From the NCBI GenBank assembly GCA_017475415.1, contig JAFVFM010000333.1:1-5883 (forward strand): a stretch of DNA of 5,883 nucleotides, given 5' to 3'. The notes under the pieces were generated by a model, which was given only the letters and a program-made list of their open reading frames with translations, did not search any database and was not told the origin of the DNA. Position 1 is the first letter of the stretch. Each line of letters begins with the position of its first letter. Shown piece after piece: positions 1 to 4,758 of this stretch. This DNA comes from Solobacterium sp. GTDB taxonomy: Bacteria > Bacillota_I > Bacilli_A > Erysipelotrichales > Erysipelotrichaceae. Both the position numbers and the translations under genes were made by a program.

Positions 1-1
1 C

Positions 2-721
2 TCCTTTGGTACTGCCAAACTTGTGAAGAAGCATGGCAAGTACTTTTTGCATATCCCCGTTACACGATATATTCCTGAATCTTTAGATTCAGATATATGC
101 AATGTTGTCGGCATTGACAGAGGAATTAACTTTCTTGTCGCAACCTATGACAGCAAACATAAGTCAGGTTTTGTAAGCGGCAAAGCTATTAAGCAAAAAC
201 GTGCCAAGTACAAACAGCTCCGCAAGGAACTTCAGCAAAGACAAACCCCTTCTGCAAGACGAAGGCTTAAAACTATCGGCCAGCGAGAAAACCGTTGGAT
301 GCAAGATGTAAACCATCAGGTATCGAAGGCACTCGTTGAATCCAACCCGAAGCATACACTCTTTGTCTTAGAAGACTTGTCTGGTGTTCGTTCTGCTACA
401 GAGAAGGTGCGTCGTAAAGACCGCTATGTATCGGTGTCGTGGTCGTTCTATGACCTCGAACAAAAATTAAAGTACAAGGCAGCTCTTAACGAAAGTTCAG
501 TAATAAACGTAGACCCTCGTTATACGAGCCAGACCTGTCCTATCTGCGGTCACACGGAAAAGGCCAACCGCGATAAGAAGAAGCATATCTTCTGCTGTAA
601 ATCCTGTGGTTATACATCCAATGATGACCGCATTGGAGCGATGAATCTGTATCGCATGGGAATCAACTATCTTGTAAAAGATAGCCAAGTACCGGATACA
701 GTATCACCTCAGCAGGTCTGA
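2..721 (+). CDS. tnpB: TnpB, RNA-guided nuclease of IS200/IS605 family (5' part missing)
   Basis: This is the C-terminal 239 residues of a TnpB protein, open to the left window edge. The GTG at 23 is probably an internal valine rather than a start, because the in-frame residues before it (SFGTAKL) continue the family pattern. Full-length TnpB is about 370-420 residues, so roughly 150 are missing. TnpB proteins are ancestors of Cas12 and cut DNA guided by RNA made from the element's right end. Numbering from the codon at 23, the RuvC acidic residues are all present: D32 in GIDRG, E117 in LEDLSG and D202 in NDDRIGAMN. A zinc ribbon lies between the last two, with C172/C175 and C192/C195. The visible catalytic half therefore looks intact. 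The stop codon (TGA, 719-721) sits inside an RNA hairpin of the right end. The wedge and REC parts cannot be judged here. Confidence 0.93.
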   Translation, partial: SFGTAKLVKKHGKYFLHIPVTRYIPESLDSDICNVVGIDRGINFLVATYDSKHKSGFVSGKAIKQKRAKYKQLRKELQQRQTPSARRRLKTIGQRENRWMQDVNHQVSKALVESNPKHTLFVLEDLSGVRSATEKVRRKDRYVSVSWSFYDLEQKLKYKAALNESSVINVDPRYTSQTCPICGHTEKANRDKKKHIFCCKSCGYTSNDDRIGAMNLYRMGINYLVKDSQVPDTVSPQQV

Positions 722-860
722 GGTGATAAGGGTGCAGTCAATCATCCTGCGATGTAACCCCACTATCTGAGTAATCAGATAAGCGAAAGGTAGGAGTCGT
801 AAGACGTTAGCACTACTGGGGAGTTATAAGCCCACTCACTTTAGTGGGTGGGTAGTTGAC
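702..860 (+). ncRNA. Putative omega RNA (reRNA) scaffold of the IS right end
   Basis: TnpB elements encode a guide RNA scaffold that overlaps the tnpB 3' end and runs to the right boundary. Paired segments seen here are: an 11-bp perfect stem 702-712/718-728 with a 5-base loop, containing the tnpB stop codon; GCAG 734-737 with CTGC 747-750; a 7-bp stem 764-770/775-781 closed by a GTAA loop; a short stem 796-798/803-805, also with a GTAA loop; GTAG 790-793 with CTAC 813-816; and a long-range helix of about 755-762 with 817-826 that encloses the middle hairpins. The terminal hairpin is at 831-852. GTAA is a GNRA-type tetraloop. The guide would be the bases after 860. The exact RNA ends are inferred, and processing from the tnpB mRNA is expected from the family. 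Confidence 0.72.
831..852 (+). repeat. Right-end terminal hairpin of the IS
   Basis: This imperfect palindrome forms a stem of about 9 bp: 831-839 pairs with 844-852, with one G-T wobble (836/847) and loop TTTA (840-843). It is followed by TAGTTGAC (853-860). In IS200/IS605 elements the TnpA transposase recognises a subterminal hairpin of this kind on single-stranded DNA and cuts a few bases 3' of it, so it marks the element's end. The same hairpin is part of the predicted guide RNA scaffold, just before the guide. Confidence 0.75.
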
Positions 861-862
861 AT

Positions 863-1783
863 TTATTCAAAGATATGTTTCGCATATAAGTCGCTTGCGA
901 TACGCGCACGAATTACATCACGCACTAATTTTCGTTCATAAGAATCAAAAGATTTATTTACAATAGTCATCTCCAAAGCATCTTGTGATTTTAATCCATT
1001 TTGAATTAATCTTAAGGCATCTAATAAGCCTCTTAAATCCACAGCCCGATCTGAAATATCCCCATCTTCTGCCTTACGTTGTAATTCATAAAATAAATAG
1101 ATAAATTGATCTCTTAATTCACTTTTTATTGCTGGGAAGCTATGTTGAATTAATTTCTGTAAATCTGCTTCAGCAATTAATGGCATTTCTAAAATCGCAA
1201 AGCGTGAAGTTAAAGCACTATTCAATTCCCTTGTACCTGCATAACCATAATTCATTGTACCTATAAAACGGCTCGCTGGATGAATTGGTAAACGATTATA
1301 CCCTGGTATATCTAATATACGACGATAATCTAATGCAGCATGTAGCACAGCCAAGGATTCATTCCTTGCCATATTGATTTCATCTAATACTGCAATACCA
1401 CCATTTCGTGAAGAAGCATAAATTGGTCCTTCTCGGAAGATGACAGAATGGCCATCATAAGTATCTGTTCCCACTAAAGTAGAGGCATCACTATGCACAT
1501 GAAAAGAAACATCCCATAGCGGCCTACCTAAAGCCATTGCTAAATTTTCTGCCAAAACATTTTTTCCTGTTGCCTTAGGTCCACTTAATAATAAATTCTC
1601 TTCAGCCAATAAAGCAGCTAAAGCCTTTTCCCATACTTCTTTACCATAATAGTAATATAGGCAATTTGGTTTTCGCTCATTTAACTCCTTAGGAAATGGA
1701 TATTTACTTCTAAAGATAGAAATAGCTTCCAATAAGGATGAAGAAATACCCTCTTCTTTTAAAAATGTTAAGATATCACCCAT
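863..1783 (-). CDS. MoxR/AAA_5-type AAA+ ATPase
   Basis: This 306-residue protein is a single-domain AAA+ ATPase of the MoxR/AAA_5 group. Such proteins act as ATP-driven remodelling factors, often with a von Willebrand A-domain partner. Visible motifs are Walker A GPKATGKN (68-75), Walker B IAVLDEI with D134 and E135, sensor 1 GTMN (N178), an arginine-finger candidate R194 in TSRF, and a C-terminal lid with a sensor-2-like stretch around SDRAVDLR (244-251). The Walker A ends in N where S or T is usual. The ATG at 1783 has AAGGAG 6 bases upstream (1795-1790), and this site overlaps the stop codon of the upstream gene, so the two are probably co-translated. Its 3' end lies 2 bases from the inferred end of an insertion sequence, and no terminator was seen after it. 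A downstream VWA-domain partner, common in this family, would lie beyond the element. The substrate is unknown. Confidence 0.88.
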   Translation of the reverse strand: MGDILTFLKEEGISSSLLEAISIFRSKYPFPKELNERKPNCLYYYYGKEVWEKALAALLAEENLLLSGPKATGKNVLAENLAMALGRPLWDVSFHVHSDASTLVGTDTYDGHSVIFREGPIYASSRNGGIAVLDEINMARNESLAVLHAALDYRRILDIPGYNRLPIHPASRFIGTMNYGYAGTRELNSALTSRFAILEMPLIAEADLQKLIQHSFPAIKSELRDQFIYLFYELQRKAEDGDISDRAVDLRGLLDALRLIQNGLKSQDALEMTIVNKSFDSYERKLVRDVIRARIASDLYAKHIFE

Positions 1784-1793
1784 GCATAGCTCC

Positions 1794-2801
1794 TTATTGA
1801 TAATTACATAATAAGAAAATCGGTTTGATTTCTACTACCTCATCATATTCTCTTTGTGAAACTTCTACTTCACTATTTAAGGCTTTTAAATCTTCTTTCA
1901 CAACTTCTAATGCATCTTCTACACTTTCTGCTCTACCCATTTTAATTGCCCGTATCATACGCGTTAAAGTAACAGGATGCGCATAGTGAGCAGGTAAAGG
2001 AAAATCATCATCACGTTCAATATATTTCTCTAATTGTTTCACTGAATCATCCCATTGTTCTTGCACATAACGCTTATTATTTCTTCCTGTTGGAAGTACA
2101 CGACTAGCCATAACAAGTAATGTGAAAGCCATACCAAATAGTAGGAAATATAAGGCAAAATCACCTCCTTGCATTAATGAAGCAATACCATATATCGCCA
2201 TGCCCAAGCCAGCGATTAGAATTAATATCGCTACAATTTTATAGCTTGGATTTGCATAATCTACTGCACGCTTATGTTTCGCAGAAGAAGCTAAACGATA
2301 AGATAAGGCAATATTTCCTTCCAATAATTTTTTTGCTTCATCTAAACGTTTAATTGATTCTTTTGCCTTAGGAGATAAATGACTAATATATTTAGCCTGT
2401 TCTTTCCTTTCTTCTATACGAATCTTTTCTTCTGCTTCCGCACTATGTAAACGAATACGCGGTTGAATCATATGTAACCTTTGTAAGAAGGTATCTACCT
2501 CTTCTTCATATTTAAAGTTACATTGTTTTTCTTGCCCATTATTATATTGCACAACTAAATAAGGGATTGTACTAAATACACCTTTACCAGTATATCCCCC
2601 CTTACTCATAGCGACACGCTTAAAACAACGTTGAACATCTACATAAGGAATATAATATTGACGATCAATATAGAAACTATTTAAATACATAGCCTTCTTC
2701 CCTAAACCACAAGGACCTACCTTTAGGCATTTCTTTTTATCTTTTTCTAAGTCTTCTCTATTTAGGGTATGATTCCCCAAAGCTCTAGGCACAAATATCA
2801 T
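1794..2801 (-). CDS. Conserved membrane-hairpin protein of unknown function
   Basis: This is a 335-residue protein with no function I can assign. It resembles, from memory, an uncharacterised family of Bacillota sometimes mislabelled as an ATPase. Residues 35-110 look like a small beta-rich soluble domain (YLNSFYIDRQYYIPY at 39-53, then conserved-looking SKGGYTGKG at 66-74), possibly PH-like. A charged helical stretch at 118-165 could be a coiled coil. Two hydrophobic helices follow (about 189-210 and 215-233), joined by a very short loop, QGGDF. The C-terminal 100 residues are soluble and end in YDEVVEIKPIFLL. Basic residues flank both helices on the same side (KHKR before, GRNNKR after), so both soluble parts are probably cytoplasmic. 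The ATG at 2801 has AGGAGGT (2814-2808) 6 bases upstream. It lies 10 bases from the AAA+ ATPase gene downstream and likely works with it, which is an inference from linkage. Confidence 0.85.
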   Translation of the reverse strand: MIFVPRALGNHTLNREDLEKDKKKCLKVGPCGLGKKAMYLNSFYIDRQYYIPYVDVQRCFKRVAMSKGGYTGKGVFSTIPYLVVQYNNGQEKQCNFKYEEEVDTFLQRLHMIQPRIRLHSAEAEEKIRIEERKEQAKYISHLSPKAKESIKRLDEAKKLLEGNIALSYRLASSAKHKRAVDYANPSYKIVAILILIAGLGMAIYGIASLMQGGDFALYFLLFGMAFTLLVMASRVLPTGRNNKRYVQEQWDDSVKQLEKYIERDDDFPLPAHYAHPVTLTRMIRAIKMGRAESVEDALEVVKEDLKALNSEVEVSQREYDEVVEIKPIFLLCNYQ

Positions 2802-2835
2802 CAGGCTACCTCCTAACTTTCAATACCATTTTAAG

Positions 2836-2877
2836 GAAAAAGGCGAAAGAGGTGTTTGAATTAGCTCTTCCGCCCTT
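2836..2877 (-). terminator. Intrinsic terminator after the CstA gene
   Basis: On the - strand the arm 2877-2865 pairs with 2851-2839 over 13 positions, two of them G-U wobbles, around a 13-base loop, and is followed by TTTTTCC (2841-2835). Read on the + strand, the two wobbles become A-C mismatches and there is no T run, so the signal works only in the - direction. It lies about 40 bases past the transporter's stop codon and separates that gene from the membrane-protein/ATPase pair. Confidence 0.7.
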
Positions 2878-2918
2878 CTTGTCAAATTATGGATTTAAAT
2901 GATTCAATTTTATAAATA

Positions 2919-4388
2919 TTATGCATTTACATTATCAGCAGCACGTTTGAATAAATAGAAGAATAATGCTGCAACGATTAAACCAACTGGATATGCAACT
3001 AATGTATTGAGCTTAAGAGCTGGTATCATACCTAAGCACTCTGGAGCCATCATAAAGTAAGTTGCACAAACTGCACTCATAAATGTAGCTGGTACAGCTG
3101 TTACCCAATAATTTCTCTTTTCTTTTACAAGATACATGCTAGCAGCCCATAATACTACAGTCGCTAATGCTTGGTTTGTGAAAGAGAAATATCTCCAAAT
3201 CATAGAATAATCGATTATGCCAAATGTATTACCAAAGCCTAATACTGCACCAAAACCAAGAACTGGTATCGTTAATAATAGACGCTTAGAGTAATCTTCT
3301 TGATCAATCTTGAACCAGTCAGCTAAGGTTAAACGTGCACTACGGAATGCTGTATCACCAGAAGTAATTGGACAAGCTACTACACCTAACATAGCTAGGA
3401 TAACCCCAACATTACCCATTGTTTTTACACATACATCATAAATCGCTGCAGATTGACCACCCTTTAATACTTCTGCTAAACCTGTTGTTTGACCACCTGT
3501 TACTTCATAAAGCGTAACACCAGCTGCTGCCCATACTAAAGCGATGATACCTTCTGCTGTCATTGCACCATAGAATACAAAGCGACCTTGTCTTTCGCTC
3601 TTTAAGCATCTAGCCATTAATGGAGATTGTGTTGCATGGAAACCAGAAATAGCACCACAAGCAACCGTAATAAACATAATGGACCAAATTGGTGTACCAG
3701 CTGCATGCATGTTTCTTAAATTAGCCCAAATTTCAGGAATTGGACGGCCACTTAAGAATGTACCAATGCCTACGCCAACAGCCATTGCGATTAATGCGAA
3801 ACCAAAAACCGGATAAATTTTACCGATAATCTTATCGATACTTACGAATGTGGAAATGAAATAATAAATGAGAATGATTGCTAACCAAACTGTAGTAGTA
3901 GCTAATGGCCCACTTACACCTTTTTCCGTTAATAATTTAACAATTAAGCCTGCTGGACCTACTGCGAATACTGTACCTACCATGAGTAATAAGACAACAG
4001 AAATGATGCGCATGATATTATGCATCAATTCACCTAAGTAGATACCTGTTACTTCAGAGATTGAAGCACCATTGTTACGTTCAGATAACATACCTGAGAA
4101 GTAGTCATGAACCGCTCCTGCAAATACGGTACCGAATGTAACCCAAAGGAAGACAATTGGTCCCCATTGTGCGCCTTGCATTGCGCCAAAGATTGGACCT
4201 AGCCCGGCAATGTTCAATAATTGAACAAGGAAGAGCTTCCATTGCGGCATAACGACATAGTCAACACCATCGTTAATTGCTACAGCTGGGGTTTCTCTAT
4301 CATCTGGACCTAGTGTTGAATCCACTAGCTTACCATAGGTAAAGTAACCACCAATCAAAATAGCTAAGCATAATAGAAAACTAATCAT
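2919..4388 (-). CDS. cstA: CstA-family carbon-starvation transporter
   Basis: This 489-residue polytopic inner-membrane protein belongs to the CstA family, whose studied members take up peptides or pyruvate during carbon starvation (E. coli CstA and BtsT, about 700 residues). This is the short form of the family. Family hallmarks visible are GVDYVVMPQWKLF (41-53) followed by IAGLGPIFGAMQGAQWGP (60-77), GAVHDYFSG (91-99), SGFHATQSPLMARCLKSE (248-265), PITSGDTAFRSARL (340-353) and FTNQALATVVLW (403-414). Many hydrophobic helices span the length, and the first (4-20) has a short N-terminus. The ATG at 4388 is preceded at 6 bases by AAAGGAGG (4402-4395), which fixes the start. It appears to be a single-gene unit with its own promoter, a cre site and a terminator. 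The substrate cannot be told from sequence; peptides and pyruvate are the candidates. Confidence 0.93.
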   Translation of the reverse strand: MISFLLCLAILIGGYFTYGKLVDSTLGPDDRETPAVAINDGVDYVVMPQWKLFLVQLLNIAGLGPIFGAMQGAQWGPIVFLWVTFGTVFAGAVHDYFSGMLSERNNGASISEVTGIYLGELMHNIMRIISVVLLLMVGTVFAVGPAGLIVKLLTEKGVSGPLATTTVWLAIILIYYFISTFVSIDKIIGKIYPVFGFALIAMAVGVGIGTFLSGRPIPEIWANLRNMHAAGTPIWSIMFITVACGAISGFHATQSPLMARCLKSERQGRFVFYGAMTAEGIIALVWAAAGVTLYEVTGGQTTGLAEVLKGGQSAAIYDVCVKTMGNVGVILAMLGVVACPITSGDTAFRSARLTLADWFKIDQEDYSKRLLLTIPVLGFGAVLGFGNTFGIIDYSMIWRYFSFTNQALATVVLWAASMYLVKEKRNYWVTAVPATFMSAVCATYFMMAPECLGMIPALKLNTLVAYPVGLIVAALFFYLFKRAADNVNA

Positions 4389-4431
4389 GATATTCCTCCT
4401 TTACATTATTTAGTCCTCTTCAACTATTAAC

Positions 4432-4460
4432 ATTATAATACGAAAGCGGTTACAAATACA
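4432..4460 (-). promoter_or_regulatory. Predicted cstA promoter
   Basis: A perfect -10 box TATAAT lies at 4437-4432 on the - strand, giving a start near 4425 and a leader of about 37 bases. The -35 region at a 17-base spacing (4460-4455, TGTATT) matches the consensus poorly, so the promoter is probably weak or activator-dependent. A cre site fills most of the spacer. Confidence 0.55.
4441..4454 (-). promoter_or_regulatory. cre site (CcpA operator) of cstA
   Basis: The - strand reads TGTAACCGCTTTCG, which fits the catabolite-responsive element consensus TGWAANCGNTNWCA at every position but the last. It sits between the -35 and -10 regions of the cstA promoter, where bound CcpA would be expected to block transcription while preferred sugars are available. 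This agrees with a carbon-starvation transporter. CcpA itself is not in the window. Confidence 0.72.
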
Positions 4461-4468
4461 TAAAAAAA

Positions 4469-4481
4469 CACACAATGTGTG
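4469..4481. promoter_or_regulatory. 13-base palindrome upstream of cstA, possible operator
   Basis: CACACAATGTGTG is a perfect inverted repeat with 6-base arms around one base. It is centred about 50 bases upstream of the predicted cstA start, just beyond the -35 region, where activators often bind. A run of seven A (4462-4468) adjoins it. On the - strand it could also fold into a 5-bp hairpin before a T run, but this is short for a terminator. No regulator can be named. Confidence 0.4.
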
Positions 4482-4554
4482 AAAATAACGTATATTTCTA
4501 CATAAATAACACATATTTGATTCTGTTTTTAACCATTATTGACACAAAAACAAT
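4482..4554. other. AT-rich spacer with no recognised feature
   Basis: This stretch lies between the cstA control region and the 3' end of the probable 6S RNA. It is strongly AT-rich and has no convincing reading frame, hairpin or complete promoter in either direction. Confidence 0.5.
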
Positions 4555-4719
4555 AAAAAAGGTCGAAGGCATGATATGTTCCCTCTTATGTAGAGGTGGG
4601 CTCCTTGGTCATCCCTTAGGATTCCTAAGATCATCGTTAGGCCTTCAACACAGGAGTCTCCGGTCAGGATCCCGAATATCAAAGTGTAGGAAAAATATGT
4701 TACCTTCGACACTTATATT
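4555..4719 (-). ncRNA. ssrS: Probable 6S RNA
   Basis: The stretch of about 165 bases reads on the - strand as a long, mostly self-paired RNA. The ends pair perfectly over 8 bp (4710-4703 GTCGAAGG with 4569-4562), with an outer extension of A-U and G-U pairs, and a run of T (4560-4555) follows as a terminator tail. Inside are CTCCT/AGGAG pairing (4601-4605 with 4652-4656), an apical 6-bp hairpin (4615-4620 with 4624-4629) and a small 5-bp hairpin (4582-4586 with 4592-4596) on the 3' strand of the open centre. An open central bubble in a long rod is the hallmark of 6S RNA, which mimics an open promoter and binds the housekeeping RNA polymerase. B. subtilis 6S-1 (bsrA) is known in the aspS-yrvM gap, the same position and strand relation as here. 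The identity rests on structure, size and neighbourhood, not on an alignment. Confidence 0.72.
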
Positions 4720-4725
4720 GTAGTG

Positions 4726-4754
4726 ATTATATTGATAAATAACTAGTCTTGACT
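4726..4754 (-). promoter_or_regulatory. Predicted promoter of the 6S RNA
   Basis: A perfect -10 TATAAT lies at 4731-4726 on the - strand, 7 bases before the predicted RNA start near 4719. The -35 position at 17 bases (4754-4749, AGTCAA) is poor. The promoter sits immediately after the aspS stop codon (4761-4759). No terminator was seen between aspS and this promoter, so some 6S RNA may also come from read-through. Confidence 0.5.
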
Positions 4755-4758
4755 TTTT

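Larger units (their letters stand above)
1..860 (+). mobile_element. IS200/IS605-type element, 3' part with right end
   Basis: This is the right part of an insertion sequence of the IS200/IS605 group; the left end and any tnpA transposase lie outside the window. The support is a TnpB reading frame followed by about 140 non-coding bases rich in hairpins and ending in a strong hairpin (831-852) plus a short TAGTTGAC tail, which is how such right ends are built. These elements have no terminal inverted repeats and make no target duplication, so the boundary at 860/861 is inferred from the hairpin-plus-tail layout and from the next gene's stop codon at 863-865. If tnpA is absent upstream, this would be a tnpB-only (IS1341-like) element. 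Codons such as CGC, CGT and GAC look more frequent than in the neighbouring genes, which fits an acquired element, but I did not count them. Confidence 0.85.

Noticed and set aside
164..688. Two 63-codon frames on the - strand inside tnpB
   Set aside because: They are shadows of the tnpB frame, with no ribosome binding site and no recognisable protein.
2694..2717. Walker A-like string GPCGLGKK in the membrane protein (residues 29-36)
   Set aside because: It lacks the hydrophobic strand before it, the S/T after the lysine and any Walker B, so it is not a credible nucleotide-binding site.
2857..2885. Perfect -35 box TTGACA (2885-2880, - strand) as promoter of the membrane-protein gene
   Set aside because: At a 17-base spacing the -10 would be AATTCA, which is poor, and the terminator hairpin occupies the spacer. 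A TAAAAT at 2833-2828 has no matching -35. The promoter of this gene remains unknown.
4539..4567. TTGACA at 4539-4544 on the + strand as a promoter
   Set aside because: No -10 box lies at a workable distance, and it would point into the 6S RNA in the antisense direction.
4648..4680. SRP RNA-like string GGTCAGGATCC on the + strand
   Set aside because: The conserved SRP helix 8 pattern (GGTCAGG, then GGAAGG and AGCAGCC) is not completed, and the long-range pairing and T-run tail support an RNA on the other strand.
4475..4723. 82-codon reading frame on the + strand
   Set aside because: It lies across the cstA promoter region and the probable 6S RNA on the opposite strand, has no ribosome binding site, and encodes a low-complexity, unconvincing protein.
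4742..4758. AGTCTTGACT plus T run as an intrinsic terminator
   Set aside because: The palindrome has a 4-bp stem and a 2-base loop, too small to terminate, and the T run is on the strand opposite to aspS.
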